Assembly: GCF_019925205.1 (NCBI RefSeq)
Contig: NC_083560.1
Coordinates: 32,844,270 to 32,908,269, forward strand
Length of the DNA: 64,000 nt
Direction: 5' to 3'
DNA from: Metopolophium dirhodum
Taxonomy: Eukaryota > Arthropoda > Insecta > Hemiptera > Aphididae
The notes beneath the pieces were generated by a model. That model saw only the letters and a list, made by a program, of their open reading frames with translations. It had not been told where the DNA came from and did not search any database. Each line of letters begins with the position of its first letter. Within the stretch, counting starts at the first letter, position 1. Positions 12,792 through 24,785 of the stretch are shown in pieces. Both the position numbers and the translations under genes were made by a program.

Positions 12792-13180
12792 GAAGTCTAA
12801 AACAGTCACAAAAAATCCTAGAAATTATATTTTTCAGATAATAACAATTTAAGTAACACTTTTTATCTGGGAATATAATTTAAGGATACGTTTTTCACAG
12901 GTAATAGTAACCAATGGAACTATTAAAATCAGGAAAATAAAAATAGGGAAAATATTTTTCACAACAAACAATTTAAAAGAACATAAATTTATAGGGCTAT
13001 CAGAATCAGGGAAGTATAAAACAGCAACAAACAAACTTAGGAATGATATTTTTCCGATATTAACAATTTCAGTAACACTTATTATCTGGAAATCTAATTT
13101 AAGGATACGTTTTTCACAGGAAATATAAAACTGCGACTGTTAAAATCAGGAAAATATTTTTTCAGAACCAACTATTTAAT
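12792..13180. repeat. Diverged tandem duplication, period about 220 bp
   Basis: The segment from 12792 (GAAGTCTAAAACAG) recurs from 13012 (GAAGTATAAAACAG). Both contain TTTAAGGATACGTTTTTCAC followed by AGG. The second copy is shorter. No reading frame runs through the repeat, and the stretch on either side (12452-12791, 13181-13790) shows nothing else beyond the 27-bp repeat word at 13750-13776. Confidence 0.75.
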
Positions 13181-13795
13181 GGTACAATTACCTAACCTAA
13201 TCTAACCTGCATAATACATTTGCATACATATTAATTAATATACAATAATATTATATTGTGTAAAATTACATATAATGTTCAACACTTGAACAACTTTTTT
13301 GAAAATAAAAATTAATAATAGTGGAAGTACCCACTTACTAACAGTTGCAACTTGCAATACCCACACAGAAAACTATGTTTTAATATTCTGTTATCAAGAA
13401 CAAATAACCCAAATAACATTATTTCATAAAAAAAATTAAAAGTTACGTAATATAATACAAATCTAAAAGTTCTATGTAGTAGGTATATAATTACCGTTAG
13501 AATTAGACAGCTCTAAAGGCTTAAGAATTGAGCTAGCCGAATATGGATTTCTTTAAATATGTTTATATAATATGTATGGTAGTATCATAAGATAATATAG
13601 GTACATAGTTATTATAACATTATTATTATATAGTTATTTACTATGCTATATATGGTTATTTATTCTAAGGTAGATTGCAATGACCTTTTTTTTTAAACTT
13701 CAACATTAATCAGTCCGCCACGAAATAAAAACAATTAAAGTGGAGGGGTGAGTGTCGCTTCTATAATATTCTATGCCTTCAGTCTGCACCACGGA

Positions 13796-13982
13796 ACATG
13801 ATATAAAAACAAGGTATGATCGTAACTTTTTGACGGTCAGATCATTTGGTAAGCACGTGACGTACAGTAGTATATAGTATTAATAATTTAATGACAATAT
13901 GATAATACGGGTAAGCAAGTGACGTATTGCGCGGAATTGGATCAAATCTGGACTTTTGCGATCATGTTGTTTACATCATGCT
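13796..13982. mobile_element. MITE of the CATGATATAAACA family (copy 1)
   Basis: The ends ACATGATATAAA and the complement of TTTACATCATGCT are inverted. ACGGA flanks both sides (13791-13795 and 13983-13987), a possible 5-bp target duplication. The body aligns with 29961-30182 (shared AATAATTTAATGACAAT, AAGTGACGT.TTGCGCGGA and AAATCTGGACTTTT.CGATC). It sits directly beyond the truncated C-terminus of the hAT transposase. Confidence 0.65.
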
Positions 13983-13987
13983 ACGGA

Positions 13988-16375
13988 CTAAGATATATTA
14001 GCAACAGTAACAGGAATTGTTAATAAAATTCTTAAGGATATCCAGGTGTTTGGGAATAGATCAGATGTATTAGATTGTAACATATATTCCAATACTGCTT
14101 TTGGAGAAGATACATCTTTTGGTAATAGAGTTTTAATATGTTCTAATTCAACACATGAATCTACTCCATTGATATCATTTTGGTCTTCATTTTTAAGTGT
14201 ATTATGTAAATCCATACAATGTTTTACCAAAGTATCATGTTCAGGCAAATCAGAAATATTATATAAGAATCCCCATGTATTTTTATGAGATTCCAACTGT
14301 TCAAAACGTGACTGTATTGATGTTATACTTGTATCTATAAGACGATAGAAAAAAATCTCTTTTAAATTCCTCTTCTGGAGTAGGTTCATAATTGTCTAAG
14401 CTTTCATATTGAAATTGTCTTTTAGTTAGTCTATGTCTTTTGGGTTTGAAACTTGTTTCCACATTTAAAGTTTCAGCAATTTTTTTAGCAGATGAAACAG
14501 CGCAAATATATCCTGTATTTCGATAAGAAATAATATAATTTAAACAACCTTTAACAATTGAAGTGGCTGTGATTATGTCCATAATGATTCCTTGCATTGA
14601 TTTACTAGCTACATTGATTTGAAACAGTAAATCGTACCAAACAACAAGTGAGATAAGAAATTCAAATTCACATAGGTTATCGGCTAAACATTGAGCTTCA
14701 TGACGAAGACCTGCGTCAGCATTTGGTGAATCAGAAATTTCTATTAACGCATTAACTATTTTATTTGTTTCATAACGCATTGCTTTAACGGCACTTACGC
14801 GGCTTTCCCAACGAGTTGTACATACTTGCTTAACAGTAAATCCTGATATATGCCTTTTAAGAATCTCCCAACGGTTCACAGAAGCCGAAAATAATACATA
14901 TACCCGTTGAATTAATCAAAATAAAGAAATTGATCCTTTAGAAGACGATGCAGCATCGGCAACAACTAAATTCAAAGAGTGACAACTGCATGGAATATAA
15001 AATGCTCTTGGGTTTATATTTAATAATCTTGCCTGAACTCCTTGATTTTTTCCTTTCATGTTGGCCCCATTATCATATCCTTGTCCTCTGCAGTTGGTAA
15101 ATTCAATATTGTTATCCTTGAGTGTTTGCAACATAATAGCTGTGAAAGACCTAATCCGGTAGAATCAGTAGCAGTTTTAAAACCAATGAAATGTTCTTTT
15201 ATAATTATGCTATTTCCAACTTTCTCGACAAAACGAACAGTGAATGACATTTGTTCTGATTTACTTATATCTGGTGTACAATCTGTAATAATTGAATAAT
15301 ATTTTGCATCATGAAGATTAGCTATAATAGTATCACGAACATTATTAGCCATTAAGTTTATCAATTGATCTTGAATTTCATGACTGCAGTAATGTTTTCT
15401 ATTCGATTTTTTAGATATGTGACGTAAATGTTCTGCCATTACATCATCGTACTTACCAAGAAGTTGAACTAAGCCTAAAAAATTTCCATTATTTGGTTGA
15501 AATAATTTATCAGATGTACCTCTAAACGCCATATTGTGTTGAGCGAGGTACAAAATTATACTTATTAACCGATCAAAAACTTTTGTCCAGCGAAGACTTT
15601 CCTGTTCATATTTATGTTGATTTTGAGCATCTATACAAGCATTTTTTTTTAGACGGGTTTCAGATTCAATCCATATTCTAGTAGCAATAAAATGATGTGT
15701 AGATTTTTCATGATCACTTAATATAGACCCTATATGCTTCCAATCATTACAACCCCTGTGTCCTAACGATGTTCCACTATCTGGCTTGAATAGTTTGCAG
15801 CAAAAACAATATACTTTATCAGAAGTTTTTGAATAAATTAACCATCGTCTTTTAATTTTTTCACCATTTTCACAACTACGATGTACATGAAAATTAGAAA
15901 AATGCCTTTTATGCTCATCTAGCGGATAAGATATATTTTCAAATATTTTTTTTGGACCAATCATTACTATTCTATCTATAATATTACGTTTCATATTTAT
16001 TGCTAATAGCCACTCGGCTGGATTTTCCAAATAACTGACATCACAAACAGTACTTTCATTTAGAACATCTAAGTCGTCGTCAAATCTGAGTTCATCATAT
16101 TGTGTTTGAATTTCATTTTTTTCTATGTCTAAACTAGGTTTTTGTTTATAGGTACCACTATCCATTAATTCGTAATCAAAAGTTTCATTCGATTTTTCAA
16201 AAGATTCTATTGGTTTGTTATCAATAGGTTTAAAGAACTTTTCCATACTATTTTGTTCCTTTTTTTTAGCAGCGATTTCCTCTGCCTTTCGTTTTCTATT
16301 CTGTGCTCCCGAAAGCTTTTTTCCCATTTGAATTAAATATTCTGTAATATTATATGAAAACTGAAAAGTTAACAA
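13988..16375 (-). pseudogene. hAT transposase with TTF-type zinc finger (ZMYM-like), broken
   Basis: Cut-and-paste DNA transposase of the hAT superfamily. The N-terminal frame (16375 down to about 15140) has a Lys-rich start with a second Met at MGKKLSGAQNRKRK, then a TTF-type zinc finger (WLIYSKTSDKVYCFCCKLF) followed by DWKHIGSILSDHEKSTHH, and the DUF4371-type RNase H-like start (SIITDCTPDISKSEQMSFTV). It continues with GQGYDNGANMKGKNQGVQ, CSCHSLNLVVADAA and VCTTRWESRVSAVKA. It ends at VTVANIS, just where the hAT dimerisation motif should follow, and that end is missing. Breaks visible: a one-base loss near 15145, a TGA just above 14905, and one extra base in the A7 run at 14349-14355. The 5' flank (16376-16600) contains twice-repeated ATGCATGTAAACG words that may belong to the element. 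Inactive in this state. Confidence 0.85.
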
Positions 16376-17375
16376 TAAAAATGTATAATTTAACTCAATT
16401 CGAATTAATTAACTCCCGGAGTTAAATGCATGTAAACGATTGTTAATTCAGTTTAATACCAATTAGGTTTACCTAAAACGGTTTAGTTGATTCACATTTG
16501 AAATGCGCATTGGAAATAACTACGGGAGTACAAAATGCATGTAAACGTAGTGCGAGCGTTTTAACTTTTAAAACAGTTTACATTTTTAAAACCATTTTAA
16601 CGCCATCATATAAACATTATAAACGTAGTAAATATTGTATTACCAGCGAATAGCGATAGTATAAATTATAATACAATGTTTACGTTTTGCTATATTTAAC
16701 GGCAATAATATGTCGGTATACCGATGAAACTAATAAATAAACTTGAATGTACCTTTTAAATCCAAATCGTAGTTGAGGTAGAGACAAATAGTAATCGTAG
16801 TCAAGGTAGAGAAACACAGTGAAACAGTAAACGTGTAAAACAAAATTGTACAGGACTTAGTAATAACAAAAGGCAGTATGATACTAGTACAACACGTACA
16901 CTGTACACAACTAAATAACCAAATATGATATTATCTGTTATAATATGTTACAGAAATAATCTATAATGTTAATCGCAACGTCCAATGCATTTTGTCGCGT
17001 CAGTTGCTATCTGATGCTATTAATATCTAAATTCCAAATAAATAGCGATTACGGTCGGTCTGCCGATTCGGTCAGTCTGGCCCTGATAACGCGGTTTAAT
17101 GTAAATTATGGAGTTCCCGATCGGTTGCGTTTTATCGGCAGCCGAAAAAACGCATAGTGTGATCCGGCACTAACAATCATTTATCATTTATGGACTAAAT
17201 TATTATACACCAACCATAATAAATAATAATCAATAGAATGGATAGAATATTATAAGTATAACTATATTCCTATATTTTTTTCAGTTTTAACATTATATCA
17301 TTGAGGCGCCCCCCTTTCAACAAGCGCCCTAGGCGTAGGCCCTGGTTGCCCACCCCTAACGCCGGCCCTGACTGC
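16376..17375. other. hAT 5' flank and an inserted repeat terminus
   Basis: 16376-16720 is probably non-coding transposon sequence, with ATGCATGTAAACG present twice. 17290-17371 (minus) contains CAGGGCCGGCGTTAGGGGTG, a terminus type common to hAT MITEs, with the other end not found. I see no gene; a short open stretch at 16966-17157 has no recognisable content. Confidence 0.35.
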
Positions 17376-17524
17376 TGCATATCAGAATTTTTATTCCGGG
17401 AAACGGAAAAGTTAAGATACATTTTGAATACTATACACCGAATATTAAATAACGAATTGAACAAAGTTTAAGTCATATAGAGTTGATACATTTAACGGGC
17501 AACGAAGTGCACGGGATCAGCTAG
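17376..17524 (+). mobile_element. Helitron-like 3' end (copy 2)
   Basis: About 145 bp nearly identical to 52675-52824, ending GCACGGGATCAGCTAG before a T, which fits Helitron termination (CTRR, insertion between A and T). Shared words include ACACCGAATATTAAATAACG and GTCATATAGAGTTG. The 5' end is not found here and no replication or helicase domain is present. Confidence 0.6.
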
Positions 17525-18045
17525 TACTAAATATAATCAGTGTCGCGGGAACCGGCTGTTGAAATACGCGAAATTTTGGACAATATTCTAAGATTTATAG
17601 TATAAAATATTATGTCAGTTTAACAAACAATTTATTCGTTCAATAAACATTTTAATCAAATTACTGAAAACAAAATTATCATTTTAATAAATCAGATTTA
17701 TAAAATCAATAAAACGTATATTTCTCTATTTATTAATTCAATACAATATCTATAGACATAATATTTTTTTTTTATTGCCTTGACAATTTATTTTTTTTAC
17801 TTATAAAGGCGTTTTATTGATGATTGATAAATATAATTTATTAAAATTGATCGTTATTTTTGGTTGAGTGATATTACTTAATAAAATATTATGCCATTTC
17901 ATAATATGTGCTATAATTCGTCATGGAAACGAGGGACAGAGTTTCGGCAAATGTCTATACGACGAAAATAGCGGAAATGCCATAACCGCGGCATATAATA
18001 TAAATATAGCATGCGTACTGCTCCTATATTTTTATAATATTATAG
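17525..18045. other. Sequence upstream of the GC-rich exon
   Basis: AT-rich, with a coding-like patch at about 17915-17995 (plus) of better base balance. It could be an upstream exon of the block at 18046-18402, but no splice pair can be chosen. Confidence 0.25.
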
Positions 18046-18402
18046 GTATATCGTCGCGTATACATGGACGAGTTTCCGAGCCGTGACGACCGGAAGAAAA
18101 TCGTGCTGGCGTCCGATTTCCGGGTCCGCGCTCGCTTTTACGACTGGTACAGGCGGGTGAGGGCGGCCGCCGTGCCGTGCAGGTTCGACGTCGTCAACCA
18201 GTCGCAGTAGACACCTGGACGTCTGCTGGCCGCGGCGGTCGAAGCCGAGGCAGCTTCAGCGGCCGACGTTGCGAGTCGTCTGCCTGCCGGCGGAGCGTCG
18301 CTGGACTTGCTCGCTGAAATACGTGAAGGATTGAATCTGTACCGGTACAGCGGCGATGGATACGACAGAGGTCTCATCAGCGGCGGCGGAGGCGACGATC
18401 GG
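18046..18402 (+). pseudogene. Isolated GC-rich exon with an in-frame stop
   Basis: I do not recognise the product. The block is strongly GC-rich compared with its flanks. It is preceded by TTTATAATATTATAG (acceptor-like) and followed by CGG/GTAAAA (donor-like), and it is open in one frame in both directions except for TAG at 18208-18210. The Met at 18064 begins MDEFPSRDDRKKIVLASDF; downstream of the stop lie an Ala-rich part, LDLLAEIREGLNLYRYSGD and a Gly-rich end. No partner exon is found downstream to 19.8 kb. It may be a fragment of a displaced gene or a real exon with one sequencing error. Confidence 0.4.
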
Positions 18403-19850
18403 GTAAAACATTTATATGGTCGACATCACTTGGGCCAAACCCGAACAGGTCGTTGGTAGTGTCATTGGCGCAAAAAGCGTTTGAGGTTTGGGGTCTCCAA
18501 ACAGTATAGGCTGATGCCCTAATATAATGATATATATTGATACGCTTACAAACAATTTAAGACCATTTTTTTTTTTTTTGGTGGGAGGTCTTTAAGGGCT
18601 TTTCTTTGTTGGTTCGTAAGTTCTTCAATGGTTCGCTTTTGTTTTCATAGACATGAACTCAACATCATTACGTCATGGCCTTAAAATTTAAAGACAAAAA
18701 TACAATATGTAGGTAGGTAGTATACATATGTCCCAGAAGTCCCCTATCACCCTTAGTATCTCTGTGGAAAATCAATATATTTAAATGCAGTTTTTTTTAC
18801 AGTAATATATATGGAAATTCTTATTGAATAGCATAATAATCGATTTTTTTTTCAAAAATGTTAAGCATTTTGGGTCATTTCGTTGGTTTTTAATGCATAT
18901 TTGTTCAATAAACATCTAAAGATAAATTATTTTCTTGATATTTAAGAAGGTTTTTCGGGTTTTTCCATACACATTGTCAATTTTTTTTCGATTTAATTTT
19001 TATCTTATCTTAATTTATTATGATTACTGTGGAGCGTCACCCGTATTTGGTCAAATAACAAATAATCAGTCAGTTCGTGTTACATCATAGCAGCATCATA
19101 GCAGTTAATATTTCAAATTTTCAGTTTTTTTTAATAAAATAATAAATTAACAAATAATAATTATATCTCATTTATAAATTACAATTTGTATAAAAAAATA
19201 TATATTATATGTTATTTTTAAGGTCATTTTTGTGGTAAAATGCATTTTTAAGGGCATTTTTGGCTATTTTTTTAGAGCATATTTGTATGGTTTTAAGTGC
19301 ATTAATTGAATCCGGGCCCTAGTAATAAGCAATGACCAATGTCCAATAATAATAAAATTAATAATTATTGATTTTGTAGTGATTCGGATTACAAGGTGTT
19401 TCATTAAGAACACCAGATTTTAATTGCATGTGTTTTTTTATTGTGTGGCAGCTTTACAAGACATTTACCAAGCCGCACTGGCGATCTGTGGTGTCAGCAG
19501 GGTGGTGGGATTTTAGGGTTGACTTCTTTCCCGAATTGGTTAGAAATGTCCTCAAAATGTCAAAAAATGCAATAAAATGCAAAATAAAATTTGTAGATTT
19601 CAAACCCTCGTTACATGAAACGAATTATGTACTTATATATAGATCAACCAAAAAAATATGCACTTTGCATTGAAATCCGGCCCTACTTATTACTTATTAA
19701 TTATTACCTACTTACCTTACCTACTTATTAATTGTTATTAATACACATTAATGCACTTACACATATATATGGTGTAGTATAGTACTGTACACTTTTCCTC
19801 TATACCATACCTACTAACTTTGAATTATGAAAATAAGTTATTATTGGAAC
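18403..19850. other. Repeat-derived stretch with two hAT-type termini
   Basis: CCGGGCCCTA at 19311-19320 and CCGGCCCTA at 19677-19685 are ends of the type seen in hAT elements on the minus strand, each following an AT-rich tract with repeated AAAATGCA words. Their opposite ends were not found. No gene is supported. The frame at 19428-19673 overlaps these repeats and has no recognisable domain. Confidence 0.35.
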
Positions 19851-20108
19851 TAGTGGCATAAACATGAATTCTGAAAAGGGGGTCAAAAAAGAAAACGACA
19901 TAGCTAAATGGGAGGGGAAATTTGGAAAGTCCCCCACCCTCTCAAAACTTTTTACTTAGGTAGTAAAATATTTAACAATATAAGTAATAATGAATATAAT
20001 TTGAATTGATTCAGAATTCACATCAAACACACTATGGGGTCCACTCCAGTCTCCAAAGCCAATGGGAGGGGATCTGACCCCAATATCCTCCCCTTGTATA
20101 AGACACTG
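19851..20108. mobile_element. hAT-type MITE with 8-bp target duplication ATTGGAAC
   Basis: TAGTGGCATAAACATG at the left end is the degenerate inverse of TATAAGACACTG at the right. ATTGGAAC flanks both sides (19843-19850 and 20109-20116). The 258-bp body has G- and C-rich patches near its ends. The 135-codon frame at 20034-20441 starts inside this element and is therefore chimeric. Confidence 0.75.
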
Positions 20109-22027
20109 ATTGGAACTACTGTTTTTCAGAGTAATGATTATAAACATAAATCATCACAAATGTCTAATATAAACATGACTGGTAATATGAAATCAATAAT
20201 TGATGGAAAATCATGGTGGAAACATAGAATTGAAAAAAATGATTACATACCTCTAACATGTAAAAACGGTTATAAGCTAGGAACAAAACTGTTGGGAAAT
20301 GTTCAAGAAAATACTAATTTATATCAGAGTACAAGTATAAACCATGAAAGACCCTTCAGTGATAATTACAAATATCTACTAGTTACTTTCACGATTCAAA
20401 ATGTTATTGTTTGTTACCGACAAACAATGACCATAAAGTAAACAACATAACTCTAATTGAGTTGGGAAATCTAAAAAAACTATTTCAATTTCAAATTGTT
20501 CAGATTGTACGAAGAATATAAAGTGCTACATTTGCAACATTAGTGGTTATAGTGACTAGTTGTTGAAAACTGTTCACAAAAATATTATGGCCTATCAATT
20601 TATGAATTTAATATTTTGTAGATAATAATTGAAGAGAAATCTGGACCCATAGTTAAAAGGCCTTGAAAGAAACTACATAAAAATTATGAGACAAGAAAAA
20701 GAACATTTTAATTTCTTCTAGTTTTATCTTGTCACTCTAAATCATTCAATGTTTTAAAGATACCTAAACAACTTAATGCTTAGAGCAAAGTACTTTATTA
20801 GTTATAACTTATTAGTTATAAGTATAATATTACAGACTACAGTAGGTATTAAACCAATATTTTATGTGCAAAGTTATACCAGTTATATATTATGTAGTGT
20901 TATACCTTATACAATATGAGACATGTGATATTGGTAATTTTTAACAATGAACAATTCATAACCTAAGTTTTAAAGTATTAAACGATATACTATAAGTAAC
21001 ATCCTAATAAACAATACACAACAGTCAACAATACATACATTTGAGTTTGTTGAATTAAATATTTATGTTTTAATAATAGCCCAAATACTAGACATTTTTT
21101 AAACTTTTTTTTTCAATACATAATGTTTGGGGAAAAATTAACAACAATTTTACAATATAAAAATAAATAAATAGTAAAATATTTAAACAAAGATTATATT
21201 AATATTTGTTTGTATAGTTAGTTTTTAGGTACAAAGGAAAAATGTCTAATATTTGTTATATATATATACCTACCTATATTGTATTGTTTAATATCCTGAA
21301 ATAAAACTTAAATAAAAAAGTGGCCCCTTGCATGATTCTGCCCCGGGCCCCAAAATATCTCTGAACGGGCATGGATATACACAATCGTCAATCACAGAAT
21401 GTTGAGAATCACGATAGCTACGATAATTGTGATTTAATTTATATTTGTCTACCTGCATATGTGCGCATACGTAAAAACGTAAAATCACTAGTGTAGAGTA
21501 ATAACGTAACTCAAATTACAAATTACAGTAACGCTGTAGTAATTTCATTATATTTGATTTAAATTAACTCAATTGTAACTTATCAAAAGTGATTTCTATA
21601 GATGACGTGTTATTTTCCACGTTATTAAAATAAATTATGAATGTAAAGCATATTATGACAACAACTAGGCGCCAGGATCAGGGGTGGACTGTTAAGTTAT
21701 AAGTTATAAGTTTTAAAACTACCAAACAAGGAACTCATGTTACAATTTTTATTTTAAATAAATTAACTTTTTAACGAACTTATAACAAAATGAAAAAAAT
21801 TCTGTAGGTTTATACTCAACTAAATTTAACATAATAAAATAAAACAAATTACTTTCGTATTACAATTTTTAAATTTTATTATACAAGTAAAATGAAAAAA
21901 ATTAATATTTTTTATAAAACTAAGTTCAACATAATAAAAAAACAAGTAACTACAATATTTAAATCTTAATCTTTATTAATACAAATAAAAAAAAAATAAT
22001 TAAAATTTTTTTAATTGAAATACTATT
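20109..22027. other. Non-genic stretch
   Basis: Apart from an unexplained open stretch at about 20117-20440 (plus), with SWWKHRIEKNDYIPLTCKNG but no known domain, I see no gene. The remainder is AT-rich, with short GC patches near 21330-21380 and 21665-21690 that look like repeat fragments. Confidence 0.3.
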
Positions 22028-23165
22028 TTAAGAGTGGAACGATGAATGTATTGATTTTACAATGATGTGTGTTTTTTTTATTTTTTTTATTTTTGTGTCT
22101 GTCACCACCTTTTAGGACAGTAAAAGTGCTTGGATTTTCATCAACAGTAACTTTTCTGATAGGAAAGTGAATCTAGTTGGTACTTTTTTCAAAAGCGACG
22201 TGTAAAACAAAAGAAAAATTAAGGAAAAACGGGAATTTTTACTTATTTTGAGCTGTTTACGGACATTGTCAATTTTTTTTTTTTGGTTTTTTTTTCTATA
22301 AATATCAATAAAATGTTATCTGTTGAGTAAAATAACTTGAAAAATTAATAGAAGGCTCTTAGGTTATTGTTTCAAAGGCAGGTGAAAAAAATTTAAAATC
22401 CTTAGTCACAGTTTTTATTTATAAGCATGTAAAGTTCAGATATTGACAAAATACGGAAAAATCACGAAAATTAACAAATTATTTTGAGTTGATAATTCAT
22501 TAAAATTTTTCTTTTTAAATCTAAGATTTGAAAATGTAATATAAGATTACTCATAAGTTTGTCTACCTTTATCAAAAAAAAAAAATGTCTACAAGAAACA
22601 TAAATTAAATGTTTATGAGCGTCTGAAATTTATATTTTTACAACATTTGATATTCACTCGATTTCTCATGTAACAATTTTTTTAGTTTTTTTTTTTCTAT
22701 AAGTATCAATACAATTGATATTTATATTTATTTGTTGAGTAAAAAAGCGTGAAAATTTAATATAAGGCTCCTGATATCGTTCTAATAGCAGTTGAAAAAT
22801 ATTAAAAATACATAGGCACAATTTTTTTTTTATGAGCATTTAAAGTTCAAATTTTGACAACATTTATCAAATTTATAATTTATTAATTATTTTGTAGTTA
22901 AAAATGTATAAAATGTTTAACTTTTATGGCTAAGGATTGAAAATTTAAAACAAGGCTCCACATAAATAGGTTATATATAAATTACTTTATTCACAATAAT
23001 ATCATCAAATATACTTGGTAATATCATAGGGTAACTGACCGTTTTCGCTCAGAATCGTTTTTCTTATACAATGATATTATATCATTGAATTAAAATTTAA
23101 CACCATCCATTACAGTGACCCACTTGTAACCTACTGTACAGCAGAGCGACATCCACTTACCCACC
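22028..23165 (+). repeat. Unclassified interspersed repeat, copy 1
   Basis: Member of a 1.1-1.4 kb non-coding family found repeatedly in this window. It starts near GAGTGGAACGATGAATGTAT, contains TGTTATTTGTTGAGTAAA-type and AAAAATTTAAAGTTCA-type segments, and near its end has GACCGTTTTCGCTCAGAATCG. That stretch is the inverse of the family's start GATTCTGAGCG. Homology continues past it through ACAGCAGAGCGACATCCACT. No protein frame is present. Confidence 0.75.
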
Positions 23166-23392
23166 TTTTTATACTCGGTTGTATGAGTAATGTAATATGG
23201 GCTGGACGTGAGTACGTTTTAATACTAATTATTAATATTGTTTTAAAAAATTCATAAATTATTAAGTGTTCCAGAACTTCTACCAATAGTATCCATTGAC
23301 GTGTATCGTTACATAATAAATTTCAAAAATGAATCTAAAATAACTTTTATAGCCTTCGTGGCTGCATTCGGACTGTTCCAGTTGTTTTATTT

Positions 23393-24785
23393 TAGATTCT
23401 GAGTGGAACGACGAATGTATTGATTTTACAATGATGTGAGTGTTTTTATTTGTTTGTCTGTCATCACGGTTTTGGGCAGTAAAACTGCTTCGATTTTCTT
23501 CAACAGTATCTTGTATGATGGGAAAGTGAATCTAGTTGGTGCATTCGGGAGGTCAAATTTTAAAATTCTCAATATTTTTTAAAAGCGCCGCGATAAACAA
23601 CATAAAAATTAAGAAAAAACGGGAATTTTTACGCAGATTCGGTTTTCCACAAAATTGATTTTGGTTTTTGGTGTAACTCCATAACAAATGAACGTATATA
23701 GATGAAATTTTCACTGGTCATTTATATTTGAATTTTCTATACGCGATCAAATTTTCAAAATATTTTTATTTGTTTTGAACTGTTCCTACATTTTCTGTTT
23801 CCAATGTTATTAGTCTTTTTTTGTATGAATGTCAATAAAACTTTATTTGTTGGGTAAAAAAGCTTGAAATCTAAAACTTTAATATAAGGCTCCTATGCTA
23901 TATTGTTACAATGAAATTTGAAAAATATTAAAAATCCTCAGTCCCAGTTTTTATTTATAAACATTTAAAGTTCAAATTTTGACCAAATACGGAAAAATCA
24001 CGAAAATTATCAAATTATTTTGAGTTGAGAATTCATAAAAATTTTTCTTTTTAAATCTAAGATTTGAAAATGTAATATAAGATTACTTAAAAGTTTGTCT
24101 ACCTTTATCAAAAAAAAAATGTCTACAAGAAACTTATATATATTTTTTACTTATATATTTTTACAATATTGGTATTCACTCGATTTCTCATGTAGCGGTT
24201 TTGTTATTTTATTGTTTTTCAAAAACGAATACCTGTAGATACATGAAAATTTTACTGAATGTTTATATTTTTATTTTCTATACACCATAAAATTTTGAAA
24301 ATATTTTAACTCTTTGGGCTGTTTACGGACATTGTATGTCAGTTTTCAATTTTTTTGGTTTTTTTCTATAGTTATCATTAAAATGTTATTTGTTGGATAA
24401 AAATTCGTGAAAATTGTACACTAAGCTTCTGATATATTGTTACAATAGAAATTGAAAAATATTAAAAATCCATAGGCACAATTTTTTTTTCAAAAGCATT
24501 TAAAGTTTGAATTTTGACAAAATTTATAAAATGCTCAACTTTTATAGCTAAGGATTGAAAATTGAAAACAAAGTTCCACGTAAATAGGTTATATATAAAT
24601 TACTTTATTCACAATAATCATCAAAATATATACTTAGTAATATCATAGGCTGACTGATCGTATTCGCTCAGAATTGTTTTTCTTATAGAATTTAATAAAT
24701 TAAATTCTTTTATCATAGAATTTAAATTTAACGCCATCCATTATATCCACCTACTGTACAGCAGAGCTACATCCACTTGCCCACA
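23393..24785 (+). repeat. Unclassified interspersed repeat, copy 2
   Basis: Direct-orientation neighbour of copy 1 with a more complete interior. It begins TTTTAGATTCTGAGTGGAAC and carries GCTCAGAATTGTTTTTCTT near 24673, then the same right tail (CTACTGTACAGCAGAGCTAC). Homologous to 60640-61548 (minus) and 62713-63566 (plus). The two adjacent direct copies may come from separate insertions or from duplication. Confidence 0.75.

Noticed and set aside
20034..20441. 135-codon open frame
   Set aside because: It starts inside a MITE whose target duplication ends at 20116, so the first 28 codons are transposon sequence. The remainder has no recognisable domain and no partner exon.
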